Shown here: positions 9,377 to 18,484 of the stretch, piece after piece | How the letters are laid out: the number at the start of each line of letters is the position of its first letter | How positions within the stretch are numbered: the stretch's first letter is position 1 | Source: Pseudomonas sp. ACM7 | Lineage (GTDB): Bacteria; Pseudomonadota; Gammaproteobacteria; Pseudomonadales; Pseudomonadaceae | Direction of reading: 5' to 3' | Assembly (NCBI RefSeq): GCF_004136015.1 | Contig: NZ_CP024866.1 | Location: 927,461-991,460, forward strand | DNA: 64,000 nucleotides | Notes under the pieces: model-generated | What the model saw: only the letters and a program-made list of their open reading frames with translations | What the model was told of the DNA's origin: nothing | Databases searched by the model: none | Program-made: the position numbers and the translations under genes

Positions 9377-10156
9377 TTAAGTACGCATCCCGCGACCGCT
9401 GACCAGCAGTCGTGCGCAACCGATGTACAACACAACAGTTGCCACCAGCATGAAGGTGATCGCCACGCTGATCCTGATGTCCGAAACGCCAAGAATGCCG
9501 TAACGGAACGCGTTGACCATGTGCAGCACCGGGTTGGCCAGGGACACGGTCTGCCAGAACGGTGGCAGCAAGGAGATCGAGTAGAACACCCCGCCCAGGT
9601 AGGTCAGCGGTGTCAGCACAAACGTCGGGATTATCGAGATGTCATCGAAGTTGCGCGCAAACACGGCGTTGATGAAGCCCAGCAGCGAGAAGATCGTCGC
9701 CGTCAGTACCACCACCAGAATGGTCACGCCCAGGTGATGCACCTGCAATTGGGTAAAGAACAGCGACAGCAGGGTCACGATGACCCCGACCATCAAGCCA
9801 CGCAGCACGCCGCCCAGGGTGTAGCCGATCAGAATCGTATGCGGCGACACGGGCGACACCATCAATTCTTCGATGGAACGCTGGAACTTGCTGCCGAAGA
9901 AACTCGAGACCACATTGCCGTAGGAGTTGGTGATCACCGACATCATGATCAGCCCCGGCACGATGTACTCCATATAGGTGAAACCACCCATGTCACCGAT
10001 CTGCCGGCCGATCAGATTGCCGAAGATCACGAAGTACAGAACCATGGTGATGGCCGGCGGCAGCAGCGTCTGCGGCCAGATCCGGGTAAAGCGTTTGACC
10101 TCTCGGTAAACGATGGTGTTGAGGGCAACGAGGTTGGGTTGCAGCTCGGAACTCAT
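9377..10156 (-). CDS. ABC-2 type transporter permease, YadH-like
   Basis: 259 residues with six predicted membrane segments (for example TLLPPAITMVLYFVIFGNLIG near the N-terminus and ISVAITFMLVATVVLYIGCA at the C-terminus) and the ABC-2 signature region LTPLTYLGGVFYSISLLPPFWQ. Pairs with the ATPase encoded just upstream, with which it overlaps by four bases, to form a small exporter of the YadGH/DrrAB type. Substrate unknown. Confidence 0.93.
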   Translation of the reverse strand: MSSELQPNLVALNTIVYREVKRFTRIWPQTLLPPAITMVLYFVIFGNLIGRQIGDMGGFTYMEYIVPGLIMMSVITNSYGNVVSSFFGSKFQRSIEELMVSPVSPHTILIGYTLGGVLRGLMVGVIVTLLSLFFTQLQVHHLGVTILVVVLTATIFSLLGFINAVFARNFDDISIIPTFVLTPLTYLGGVFYSISLLPPFWQTVSLANPVLHMVNAFRYGILGVSDIRISVAITFMLVATVVLYIGCARLLVSGRGMRT

Positions 10157-11085
10157 ACCGCCACCTTCGACAGATTTTTCTCCACCAGGGACACGAACAA
10201 CTCCTCGAGGCGATTGGTTTTGTTACGCAGGCTCAACACTTCGATGTTCTGCTGCGCCAATTGGGTGAACAGCGCGGTGATGCCCATGGCCTTGTCGACC
10301 TGAACTTCGATGGTGTGGCTGTCGAGCAGCTTGGTCGGGTAACCGAGCAACGGCGGCGCGGTTTGCAAAGTGTTTTTGAGGTCGAGCAGGAACGTTTCCA
10401 CATGCAGTTGGCCGAGCAACTGTTTCATGCTGGTGTTCTCGACGATGGTGCCGTGGTCGATGATGCCGATGTTGCGGCACAACTGCTCAGCCTCTTCCAG
10501 GTAGTGGGTGGTGAGGATGATGGTGATGCCTTTCTTGTTCAGCTCGGTGAGGAACGTCCACATCGAGCGACGCAGTTCGATGTCCACACCCGCCGTCGGT
10601 TCGTCGAGGATCAGCAGGCGCGGTTCGTGAACCAGCGCACGGGCGATCATCAGTCGACGCTTCATGCCGCCAGACAGTGAACGCGACGGCGTATCGCGCT
10701 TGTCCCACAGACCGAGCTGGGTCAGGTACTGCTCGGCGCGTTCCTTGGCGATTTTCGGTGGGATGCCGTAATAACCGGCCTGGGTCACGACGATATCGAA
10801 GGTTTTTTCGAACTGGTTGAAGTTGAATTCCTGAGGCACTACGCCGATGGAGCGCTTGAGCTGCGCAGGATTCTTGTCCAGGTCGTGACCGAAGATATTC
10901 ACCGTCCCGCTGGTCTTGTTCACCAGGGTCGAGAGGATGCCGATGGTGGTGGATTTGCCGGCGCCGTTAGGGCCGAGCAAGGCGAAAAAGTCACCTTCGG
11001 CGACGTCCAGATCGATACCACTCAAGGCCTGGAAACCGTTGCCGTAGGTTTTGGTTAGCTGCCGGATGGACAGAGCGGAACTCAT
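10153..11085 (-). CDS. ABC transporter ATP-binding protein, YadG-like
   Basis: 310 residues with Walker A GPNGAGKST, Q-loop VPQEFNFNQF, signature LSGGMKRRL, Walker B LLILDEPTAGVD and the switch histidine in TTHYLEEAE. A C-terminal extension of about 80 residues follows, as in DrrA-type exporters. I start at the ATG at 11085 (MSSALSIRQLTKTYG), where homologues begin; a TTG at 11103 would add six residues. Translationally coupled to the permease gene. Confidence 0.94.
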   Translation of the reverse strand: MSSALSIRQLTKTYGNGFQALSGIDLDVAEGDFFALLGPNGAGKSTTIGILSTLVNKTSGTVNIFGHDLDKNPAQLKRSIGVVPQEFNFNQFEKTFDIVVTQAGYYGIPPKIAKERAEQYLTQLGLWDKRDTPSRSLSGGMKRRLMIARALVHEPRLLILDEPTAGVDIELRRSMWTFLTELNKKGITIILTTHYLEEAEQLCRNIGIIDHGTIVENTSMKQLLGQLHVETFLLDLKNTLQTAPPLLGYPTKLLDSHTIEVQVDKAMGITALFTQLAQQNIEVLSLRNKTNRLEELFVSLVEKNLSKVAV

Positions 11086-11218
11086 ATCGGATTTACGCAC
11101 CAAGAAGGGAAGAAAGGGACAAATAAGGGCGGGCGGCGACTAATACAACCGCGGCGCACGAGCGCAATGGTGCTTGTCGCCGCCACACAAGTACAGTCAA
11201 GTGTGTCGATAGTGAGTA

Positions 11219-11842
11219 TTAAGTCAACGCGGTCATAACCGCTTTCTGATACGCCGGACGCTGTTTCAGGCGTGCATACCAGGCTTGCAGATGAGGCTGC
11301 GGTGCGCGCTCGATCGGCATCTCGAACCAGGCATAAATGAAGCTGCCCAGAGGAATGTCGCCCATGCCGATCTCATCGCCGGACAGGTACGGTTGGGTCG
11401 CCAGCGCCTGATCAGCCATGGACAGCAGGCCATCGCACTCCTTGATCGCCGCGTTGATGGCCGGCCAGTCCTGCTTGTCTTCCGGGGTGCGCAATACGCC
11501 CCAGAACACCGTGCGGAACGGCCCGGCAAAACTTGAAGTGGTCCAGTCCATCCACTTGTCGGCAGAAGCCCTCGCCTGCAGATCTTCTGGATACCAGGCG
11601 GTGCCGTTGGCGTGGCGAGCCATCAAGTAACGCACGATGGCGTTGGATTCCCACAGCACGAAACCCTCGTCTTCAATCACCGGCACGCGACCATTGGGGT
11701 TCATCGCGCGGTACTGCGGCGTATCGACTACACCAAAGGCGCCGCCCGCATCGATGGCTTCATAAGCCAGGCCCAGCTCCTCGGCGGCCCACAAAGGTTT
11801 TCTGACATTCGACGAGTTTTTCCGACCCCAGATCTTCAGCAT
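11219..11842 (-). CDS. Glutathione S-transferase family protein
   Basis: 207 residues: N-terminal thioredoxin fold (MLKIWGRKNSSNVRKPLWAA, with a serine pair in the position of the catalytic residue) and the cis-proline loop NPNGRVPVIEDEGF, then a helical C-terminal domain. Likely conjugates or reduces electrophiles with glutathione; substrate unknown. In P. aeruginosa a GST gene occupies the same place between the YadGH-type ABC genes and fadE (from memory). Confidence 0.92.
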   Translation of the reverse strand: MLKIWGRKNSSNVRKPLWAAEELGLAYEAIDAGGAFGVVDTPQYRAMNPNGRVPVIEDEGFVLWESNAIVRYLMARHANGTAWYPEDLQARASADKWMDWTTSSFAGPFRTVFWGVLRTPEDKQDWPAINAAIKECDGLLSMADQALATQPYLSGDEIGMGDIPLGSFIYAWFEMPIERAPQPHLQAWYARLKQRPAYQKAVMTALT

Positions 11843-11885
11843 GACCGCCTCTTTATGGATGAATGCGCAGGCAGCATACGCCGGA

Positions 11886-12545
11886 TCAGGCGCGACTCAA
11901 ATCGCTCTGCATGTCACCCAGCAGCACGGGCAATGTGCCGCTGAACAGATGCGGATAGCACTTCTCCAGGTGCTCGAAAAAGAACGCTTCAGGCACGTCG
12001 GTGAACTGGCCGTGGTCGATCAGGTATTCCATCAATTGCTCGCCGTCGCGATTGAACGGATGGAAAACGCTGTCGTTGATTCCGTCGAATTCCAGTGGTG
12101 CGACATTAAACAGTTCGCACAAGCCTTGGTTGAACGCTGGCGTGGCTTTGACCCAGCGGCCGTTCAGATACAGCTCCGTATAACCGTGCATGGCGAACAC
12201 ATCGCTCTTGAGCAACTCGAGCAACCGCGGCGTCGACAAATGATTGCGCACATCCGCCAGACCGACCCGCGCGGGAATCCCGCAATGCCGGGCTGCACCT
12301 GCCAGCAGCGTGGCTTTGGGTACGCAATAACTCTCCCCCACCGCCAACGCATAACTGCCGCACAAGGTGCCCGGGTCGCGACTGAAGGTGTAAGGGTTGT
12401 AACGCACGGCTTCGCGCACGGCGTAATAGAGATTGATCGCCTGCTCTAGAGGATCGCGACGGCTGCCGCGATGTTTTTCGGCGAACTCCACCACCGACGG
12501 GTGGTCACTATCGATGAAGCGGCCGGGACTCAGATACTCGTGCAT
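11886..12545 (-). CDS. Transglutaminase-like domain protein
   Basis: 219 residues from the ATG at 12545, which has CAGGAG nine bases upstream; frames further upstream look non-coding. The transglutaminase-like core is recognisable: SYCVPKATLLAGAARHCGIPAR carries the nucleophile Cys and MHGYTELYLNGRWVKATPAFN the His. The third catalytic Asp expected after the W (usually a D-P-T type motif) reads A-T-P here, so activity may be altered. Cytoplasmic, no signal peptide. Divergent from fadE, 249 bp apart. Confidence 0.85.
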   Translation of the reverse strand: MHEYLSPGRFIDSDHPSVVEFAEKHRGSRRDPLEQAINLYYAVREAVRYNPYTFSRDPGTLCGSYALAVGESYCVPKATLLAGAARHCGIPARVGLADVRNHLSTPRLLELLKSDVFAMHGYTELYLNGRWVKATPAFNQGLCELFNVAPLEFDGINDSVFHPFNRDGEQLMEYLIDHGQFTDVPEAFFFEHLEKCYPHLFSGTLPVLLGDMQSDLSRA

Positions 12546-12794
12546 GAGAATAATCTCCTGGGGAAGCCACGAGTCTAGCGACACGTTCAGCACAGAGATA
12601 ACGACGTTTCGGCCAAACATGGACGCTTTGCCGCCCGCCCAACGAACGATTTCCGAGGCCGGTTGCCCACCGTGCCTACAAAACTCATCCATGGTTTCCC
12701 ACGAATTCAATCACATCGCTCTGACCACCCTGTTTTACGGATGCCGTCTAAGCTCTGAAAGTTGGTTTTGCCCTGGTTTCACGGAGGATTAAAT

Positions 12795-15242
12795 ATGCTG
12801 CTGTTGTGGATACTGGTTCTGGTTGTCGGGATTGCTTATTTAGCCCACCGTCGTATCGCCCCGCTGCCCGCCCTGTGCGTCGTTGCCGTTTACGTGGTGG
12901 CGATGGGTGCTTTCAGCCGCGCTCCAGGCTGGTTGCTGCTGGTTCTGTGGGTGTTGATCGCGGTTGTCGCAGCGCCCTTGTTGCTGCCCGACCTGCGCCG
13001 CAAATTTTTCAGCGCGCCGCTGTTTAGCTGGTTCCAGAAAACCCTGCCGCCGATGTCGCAAACCGAGCGCGATGCAATCGATGCCGGCACGGTGTGGTGG
13101 GACGGCGAACTGTTCAGCGGTCGCCCGGACTGGAAAAAACTGCTGTCCTATCCAAAAGCACAGCTGAGCGAAGAGGAACAGGCCTTTATCGACGGCCCGA
13201 CCGAAGAACTCTGCGCCATGGTCAGCGACTGGCAGATCGGTCAAACCATGGACCTGCCTCCCGAAGCCTGGGCCTACATCAAGGAAAACGGCTTCTTCGC
13301 CCTGATCATTCCCAAGGAGTTTGGCGGCAAAGGTTTCTCCGCCTACGCCCACTCCCAGGTGGCGATGAAACTGGCGACCCGCAGCGGCGACCTTGCTTCT
13401 ACCGTGATGGTCCCCAATTCCCTCGGCCCGGCCGAACTGCTGCTGCATTACGGCACCGACGAGCAACGCAACCACTACCTGCCACGACTGGCGCACGGCG
13501 ATGACATCCCGTGCTTCGCACTGACCGGCCCCCTGGCCGGCTCCGATGCCGGCTCCATGCCCGACACCGGGGTGATCTGCAAAGGTGAATGGGAAGGCAA
13601 GGAAACCTTGGGCCTGCGTCTGAACTGGGAGAAGCGTTACATCACGCTGGGACCGGTCGCCACCCTGCTCGGCCTCGCGTTCAAGGCCTACGACCCGGAT
13701 CACCTGCTGGGTGAGGAGGAAGACCTGGGGATCAGCCTGGCGTTGATCCCGACCGATACCGCCGGTGTTGAAATCGGCCGTCGCCACTTGCCGTTGGGCG
13801 CGTCATTCATGAACGGCCCGAACTCCGGCAAAGATGTCTTCGTGCCGTTGGAGTTCCTCATCGGTGGCCAGGAAATGATCGGCAAAGGCTGGATGATGTT
13901 GATGAACTGCCTGTCGGTCGGGCGTTCGATTTCGTTGCCAGCGGTCGGCACCGGTGCCGCCAAGTTCACCAGTCTGGTGACCGGCCAGTACGCTCAGGTC
14001 CGTGAACAATTCAATGTCCCACTGTCAGCCTTCGAAGGTATTCAGGAAGCGATGGCCCGTATCGGCGGCAACGCCTGGATGATGGACGCGGCGCGGATGC
14101 TCACGGCCAATGCGGTGGATTTGGGCGAGAAACCGTCGGTGCTGTCGGCGATACTCAAGTACCACCTCACTGAACGCGGCCGCGAGTGCATCAGCCACGC
14201 CATGGATGTTCATGGCGGCAAGGCAATCATCATGGGGCCGAACAATTACCTTGGCCGCAGCTGGAACGGCGTGCCGATTTTCATCACCGTGGAAGGCGCG
14301 AACATTCTCTCGCGCAACCTGATGATCTTCGGTCAGGGTGCGATTCGCTGCCATCCATTCGTGCTTAAGGAAATGGCCCTCGCCGGTCGTGAAGACAAGG
14401 ACCAGGCCCTCACCGAATTTGATGGCCTGCTGCTCAAGCACATCGGTTTCGCCGTGAGTAACGCCGCCAGCACGCTGGTGCTGAACCTTGGCTTCGGTCA
14501 CTTCGAACACGCGCCAGGCGACAAGCTCAGCCAGGGTTACTTCCGCGCCCTCAATCGCCAGGCTGCTGCGTTCGCCATGCTCGCCGACCTGAGCATGATG
14601 CTGCTGGGCGGCGAATTGAAACGACGCGAACGTCTATCGGCGCGTCTTGGGGATGTGCTCAGCAACATGTACCTCGCCTCCGCCGCACTCAAGCGTTACC
14701 ACGACCTCGATTCACCGGAGCACATGGCGCCGCTGTTTACCTGGGCCATGGAAGAAAGCCTGGGGCAGTCGGAACGAGCGCTGGATGAACTGCTGACCAA
14801 CTTCCCGAACAAGGTGTTGGGTTGCCTGTTGCGGGTGATCGTGTTCCCGTTCGGTCGTCGTCATAAAGGGCCGTCGGACAAACTCGGCGCCGAAGTGGCG
14901 GCGGTGATCGGTCGCGCCAAGGGCGATCCGACCCTGGAAGAGTTGCTCGGCGGTTGCTACCGGCCGCAATCCACTGATGACCCGGTCGGCGCCCTGCAAC
15001 ATGCGTGTAACCTGCTGAGTGCCGCGCAACCGCTGCGCAAAAAGCTTCATATCGCGCTCAAAAGCGGTCAGGTCAAACCGGTCGCCGGGGAACACGTCAT
15101 CGATGCAGCGCTTGAGGCTGGCGTGTTGCAGCCCGTGGAAGCGCAGACCCTGCGGGACGCCGAAGCGGCGCGGCGCAAGGTGATTGATGTCGATGATTTC
15201 GACAAAGAGGAACTGGCGCTGGCGCAAGGAAAGGTCCGCTGA
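12795..15242 (+). CDS. fadE: Acyl-CoA dehydrogenase, FadE type
   Basis: 815 residues, the long membrane-associated FadE form that catalyses the first oxidation of fatty-acid beta-oxidation using FAD. Start at the ATG at 12795 with GGAGG seven bases upstream. Three short hydrophobic segments at the N-terminus (residues 1-65) precede the acyl-CoA dehydrogenase fold: PKEFGGKGFSAYAHSQ, CFALTGPLAGSDAG (FAD/substrate loop) and MDVHGGKAIIMGPNNYLGR. The C-terminal 300 residues match the family-specific DUF1974 extension. Followed 86 bp later by a small gene on the same strand. Confidence 0.95.
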   Translation: MLLLWILVLVVGIAYLAHRRIAPLPALCVVAVYVVAMGAFSRAPGWLLLVLWVLIAVVAAPLLLPDLRRKFFSAPLFSWFQKTLPPMSQTERDAIDAGTVWWDGELFSGRPDWKKLLSYPKAQLSEEEQAFIDGPTEELCAMVSDWQIGQTMDLPPEAWAYIKENGFFALIIPKEFGGKGFSAYAHSQVAMKLATRSGDLASTVMVPNSLGPAELLLHYGTDEQRNHYLPRLAHGDDIPCFALTGPLAGSDAGSMPDTGVICKGEWEGKETLGLRLNWEKRYITLGPVATLLGLAFKAYDPDHLLGEEEDLGISLALIPTDTAGVEIGRRHLPLGASFMNGPNSGKDVFVPLEFLIGGQEMIGKGWMMLMNCLSVGRSISLPAVGTGAAKFTSLVTGQYAQVREQFNVPLSAFEGIQEAMARIGGNAWMMDAARMLTANAVDLGEKPSVLSAILKYHLTERGRECISHAMDVHGGKAIIMGPNNYLGRSWNGVPIFITVEGANILSRNLMIFGQGAIRCHPFVLKEMALAGREDKDQALTEFDGLLLKHIGFAVSNAASTLVLNLGFGHFEHAPGDKLSQGYFRALNRQAAAFAMLADLSMMLLGGELKRRERLSARLGDVLSNMYLASAALKRYHDLDSPEHMAPLFTWAMEESLGQSERALDELLTNFPNKVLGCLLRVIVFPFGRRHKGPSDKLGAEVAAVIGRAKGDPTLEELLGGCYRPQSTDDPVGALQHACNLLSAAQPLRKKLHIALKSGQVKPVAGEHVIDAALEAGVLQPVEAQTLRDAEAARRKVIDVDDFDKEELALAQGKVR

Positions 15243-15328
15243 TCCAGCCAGCCATGTCTCTCTACCATGCAAAAAAGGCGCAGGCGCTTTATACTCCCGC
15301 GCCCGTTTTGCTCTTGAGGACTTATCTC

Positions 15329-15736
15329 GTGTCCAATGTCGTTGCCGATCATCTTGTCTTGCTCGACCACCTGCGCAGCATCCTGGTCGCCGTAGGTGAG
15401 GCCGAACAGGTTCCCGAAGAAAGCCATGCCTTGTTCCTGGAGCGCTTCGACGAACTGCGTGCGTTGCTGCCGGTCGACCCGATCGAAAGCCAATACCTGG
15501 GCCAGGACATTCTGTGCCAGGTGATCACCCGCTACCCGCAAATCGCCCACCTGGTACCACGCGACCTGCTGTGGTACTTCGCCGGTGACTGTCTGCATTA
15601 CATGCCCGACGATGAAATCGACTTGTACCAGGCGCTGGAAGAACGTCGTTTCGAAGCTGAACAAAACGACGAACCTTTCGACTGGAACCAGGAAAAACAG
15701 CTGCTGGCGATGTCGAAAGACGACAGCAAGCACTGA
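15329..15736 (+). CDS. Conserved protein of unknown function (downstream of fadE)
   Basis: 135 residues starting at GTG 15329 (SNVVADHLVLLDHLRSILVAV), supported by GAGGA ten bases upstream; an upstream ATG at 15254 would start right at the fadE end without a ribosome site. Acidic, alpha-helical, ending in a D/E-rich part (YMPDDEIDLYQALEERRFEAEQNDEP). This looks like a PA2817-type dehydrogenase-associated protein conserved in pseudomonads next to fadE, but I know no function. A terminator follows directly. Confidence 0.8.
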   Translation: MSNVVADHLVLLDHLRSILVAVGEAEQVPEESHALFLERFDELRALLPVDPIESQYLGQDILCQVITRYPQIAHLVPRDLLWYFAGDCLHYMPDDEIDLYQALEERRFEAEQNDEPFDWNQEKQLLAMSKDDSKH

Positions 15737-15754
15737 TCCTCGGTCAGAAATGCA

Positions 15755-15790
15755 AAGGCCCGCATGGTTGAACATGCGGGCCTTTTTTTT
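15755..15790 (+). terminator. Rho-independent terminator
   Basis: AAGGCCCGCATG, six-base loop, CATGCGGGCCTT and eight T. Ends the fadE-proximal transcript. Confidence 0.92.
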
Positions 15791-15815
15791 GCCGGGTGAT
15801 GGGGTGTTTGGGCGG

Positions 15816-15900
15816 ACGCCTTCGCGAGCAAGCCCGCTCCCACATTTGGTTTGTGTACGCCGCCGATCAAGTGTGGGAGCGGGCTTGCTCGCGAAAAAGC
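15816..15900. repeat. Paired REP element
   Basis: Inverted REP units TTCGCGAGCAAGCCCGCTCC and the complement GGAGCGGGCTTGCTCGCGAA, about 30 bp apart. The right unit ends within a few bases of the stop of the LysR gene on the minus strand. Confidence 0.85.
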
Positions 15901-15903
15901 CCG

Positions 15904-16902
15904 TCAAAGCAACCCATCACTCTCGGGCAACTCATACTCTGCCGCGCCCCTGCCCAATGCATTAGGCTTACCCGGCTTGCTCAGGGTCGGCTCCTTCTCC
16001 AGGCACTCCACCAGATAGTCGATAAGCACCCGTAGCTTCGGTGGCAAATAACGGGTCGGCGAATGCAGCAACCAGGCGCCGCCGTGGTAAGAAGCCAGAA
16101 AGGTCCAGTCCGGCAACACCTGCACGATCAGCCCCTGCTCCAGCGCATAACGTGCGGTGAAGTACGGCAGGCTGCCAATCCCGATGTGCTGCAACACTGC
16201 GCCCAACCGCACGCCGGTGTGATTGGCCGCATACCGTCCGCGCACGCCAACGGTGACAGCCTTGGTGCCTTTCTTGAATTTCCAGCGTGCATCGCTCGGG
16301 GTTTCGCCCAGGTAGATGCAGCTGTGGTTGAGCAAGTCGTGGGGATGGGTCGGCGTGCCGTGTTCGGCCAGGTATTGCGGCGTTGCACAGAGCAAATGAT
16401 CGATGGTCAGCAATTGCCGCCCGACCAGTCCGGCAGGCGGCCGATCTGTAATACGAATCGCCAGATCAACGTTGTCGTCGATCAAATCCACCTGGCGGTC
16501 CTCAAGCAACAGTTCCACATCCACTTTGGGATAACGACGCAAAAATTCCGGCATATGCGGATGAATCACGAAACGCCCCACCGCCTTCGGCACACTGACG
16601 CGCACCAGTCCTTCCGCTTCATGGGTGAATTGGCCGCTGATTTCCATTACCGACTTGGCTGCGCTGACCATCTCCTGGCAACGCTTGAACACCTCTTCCC
16701 CACCGTCGCTCAAGCGCAACTTGCGCGTGGTTCGCTGCAGTAAACGGGTGGCGAGCGCCTTCTCCAGGCGCGAAATGCTGCGACTGACCGCCGAGGGGGA
16801 AGAACCCAACTGTCGAGCAGCCTCGGAGAAGCTGCCAGTCTCGACAACCTTGACGAAGATCGCCATTTCACCGAGCAGCGGTAGTGGAAGATTTATGCTC
16901 AC
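15904..16902 (-). CDS. LysR-family transcriptional regulator
   Basis: 332 residues. N-terminal winged helix-turn-helix (MAIFVKVVETGSFSEAARQL then SPSAVSRSISRLEKAL, residues 13-50) and a LysR substrate-binding domain from about residue 95. The C-terminus (about 25 residues rich in P, G and E) runs into a REP element. Divergent from alaX with only 91 bp between, so it may control the alaX-oxygenase-lysE genes; LysR proteins commonly regulate a divergent neighbour. Confidence 0.92.
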   Translation of the reverse strand: MSINLPLPLLGEMAIFVKVVETGSFSEAARQLGSSPSAVSRSISRLEKALATRLLQRTTRKLRLSDGGEEVFKRCQEMVSAAKSVMEISGQFTHEAEGLVRVSVPKAVGRFVIHPHMPEFLRRYPKVDVELLLEDRQVDLIDDNVDLAIRITDRPPAGLVGRQLLTIDHLLCATPQYLAEHGTPTHPHDLLNHSCIYLGETPSDARWKFKKGTKAVTVGVRGRYAANHTGVRLGAVLQHIGIGSLPYFTARYALEQGLIVQVLPDWTFLASYHGGAWLLHSPTRYLPPKLRVLIDYLVECLEKEPTLSKPGKPNALGRGAAEYELPESDGLL

Positions 16903-16932
16903 AGCGCAACAGTCCTTTGATGTTTGAACGGA

Positions 16933-16961
16933 TTATCACGCAATTCCACGCTTCATATAAT
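16933..16961 (+). promoter_or_regulatory. Probable sigma-70 promoter for alaX, inside a CAATTC/GAATTG inverted repeat
   Basis: TTATCA (16933-16938), 17 bp, TATAAT (16956-16961) in an AT-rich gap; expected start near 16968, 26 bp before the alaX ATG. CAATTC at 16941-16946 and GAATTG at 16970-16975 form a spaced inverted repeat around the -10, a position where a LysR regulator could act. Binding is inference. Confidence 0.5.
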
Positions 16962-16993
16962 AAAAAATAGAATTGTTAATAAGGGCATGGAAT

Positions 16994-17620
16994 ATGACGC
17001 TTCGCCTCTTTTTCCATAGTGATGACCTCAAGGCCAATGTGGAAGTCCTGGATTGCACGCCCCACGAGAACGAATTTGCCGTGGTGCTGCGCGCCACGTT
17101 GTTTCATCCCCAAGGCGGTGGCCAGCCCTTTGACACCGGCTGGATCGGCGAAAGCCGGGTGCTGCGCGTGGTTCAGGATCCGGACCGGATCATTCATTTC
17201 GTCGACCATCCGGTAAAACCGGGCATGACTCAGATTCGGGTCGACGAACAACGCCGCCAGTTCAATTCACGCATGCATTCCGCCGGCCACCTGATCGGCC
17301 ACTTTGTTCAGGCGCTAGGGTGGATGCCGATCAAGGCTCATCACTGGCCGGGCGAAGGACGCGTGCAATTCAAGCCGGCAGAGTCGGCAAAAGAGGTTGA
17401 TGCCGAGATGATTCAGCACGGTATCGAGCAGTGGATCGCCCATGATTTGCCGCGCCTGACGTCGATGCGTGAAGGTGCCCGGGAAATCGGTTTCGGTGAA
17501 CTGCCCGCCTACGGCTGCGGCGGCACCCATGTACGTAGCCTGAAGGATTTGGGCACGGTCACGATCGCTTCCCTTTCACTGAAGAAGGGAACGCTGTCAG
17601 TCCACTACAGCGTGGATTGA
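16994..17620 (+). CDS. Alanyl-tRNA editing protein, AlaX-like
   Basis: 208 residues related to the editing domain of alanyl-tRNA synthetase. Zinc/catalytic residues are present: HSAGHLIGH (HxxxH) in the middle and CGGTHVRSL near the C-terminus; RATLFHPQGGGQPFDTG is the typical N-terminal barrel motif. Free-standing AlaX hydrolyses tRNA-Ala mischarged with serine or glycine. I use the ATG at 16994 (MTLRLFFHSDD), 26 bp past the predicted start of transcription. The oxygenase and LysE genes follow on the same strand after 92 bp. Confidence 0.9.
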   Translation: MTLRLFFHSDDLKANVEVLDCTPHENEFAVVLRATLFHPQGGGQPFDTGWIGESRVLRVVQDPDRIIHFVDHPVKPGMTQIRVDEQRRQFNSRMHSAGHLIGHFVQALGWMPIKAHHWPGEGRVQFKPAESAKEVDAEMIQHGIEQWIAHDLPRLTSMREGAREIGFGELPAYGCGGTHVRSLKDLGTVTIASLSLKKGTLSVHYSVD

Positions 17621-17662
17621 GCATTTGGGCGATGCCGTTCCTGTCATTGCCTGACGCCGGGG

Positions 17663-17682
17663 GAACCTGCGGTCGCGGGTTC
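17663..17682 (+). other. Strong hairpin between alaX and the oxygenase gene
   Basis: GAACCTGCG, two-base loop, CGCGGGTTC: a nine-pair stem (one G-U) without a following T run, so not a standard terminator. It lies 31 bases before the oxygenase start and could affect mRNA stability or translation. Confidence 0.4.
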
Positions 17683-17712
17683 TGTTGACTATCTGATAGA
17701 TGGACCTAAGAC

Positions 17713-18483
17713 ATGATGCTTGACGTCGAGCGTCTCGATGAGACGTGCATAAAAAAACTAGCCAACGAAGAAGTCCTCGCCATCCGCGTCAAAGGCTTGT
17801 TGCCCAAGCCACTGGCGATTCAGATTGGCGACAAGATCCTCGCCCCTGGCTTCGAAGGCTATATCAATGCGCCGAGCATCGGTCGCATCGGCATGGCGTT
17901 TTATGAAGCGGAAAACCAGCCGCTGCTGATCGAAGATTATTTCGAACGCGCCACCCGCAACATTGCGGAATTGCGCAACCGGTGTGCGCCCTATTCGTCC
18001 CCCGTCGACACCCTGCGCTGCATGCTCGACGAGTCCTGGCCGGCGGGTGCGCACCTGGAAAATCTCTACGGTCGCAAGATGTATGTCGGGCTGTCCCGGG
18101 TGGTGAAACCCGGGATCTGTTTTCTGGCCCACCACGACATTTTCGCCAAGGACGCCCCGGACAGTTACCAGGCCAAAAGCCTGGAAGCGCAGTTCGCCTG
18201 CAATGTTTACCTGAACATGCCCGCCGAGGGCGGTGCACTGCAGATGTGGGACCACGACATCTCTCCGGACCAGTTCGACGAAATGCGTGGCGACAGTTAC
18301 GGAATCGATCCGGCTCTGCTCGGGACTCCGACCCTGGAGATTCTTCCCGAGCCCGGTGATTTCATCATGTTCAATTCGCGCTGCATGCACTCGGTGACAC
18401 CGGGTGTGGCTGATCCGCGCTTGAGCCTTTCGTTCTTTGTCGGCTATCGCGGCAATGCATCACCCCTTACTTTCTGGAGTTGA
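17713..18483 (+). CDS. 2-oxoglutarate/Fe(II)-dependent oxygenase
   Basis: 256 residues. The iron-binding triad and 2OG arginine can be placed: His140-x-Asp142 in FLAHHDIF, His226 in RCMHSVTPG, and Arg236 ten residues later in DPRLSLSFF, the exact spacing of the family. EGGALQMWD and LEILPEPGDFIMFNS are jelly-roll strands typical of prolyl-hydroxylase-like members. Probably hydroxylates a small molecule or amino acid; substrate unknown. A LysE-type exporter starts two bases past its stop, with its ribosome site inside this gene, which suggests that the product is exported. Confidence 0.85.
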   Translation: MMLDVERLDETCIKKLANEEVLAIRVKGLLPKPLAIQIGDKILAPGFEGYINAPSIGRIGMAFYEAENQPLLIEDYFERATRNIAELRNRCAPYSSPVDTLRCMLDESWPAGAHLENLYGRKMYVGLSRVVKPGICFLAHHDIFAKDAPDSYQAKSLEAQFACNVYLNMPAEGGALQMWDHDISPDQFDEMRGDSYGIDPALLGTPTLEILPEPGDFIMFNSRCMHSVTPGVADPRLSLSFFVGYRGNASPLTFWS

Positions 18484-18484
18484 G

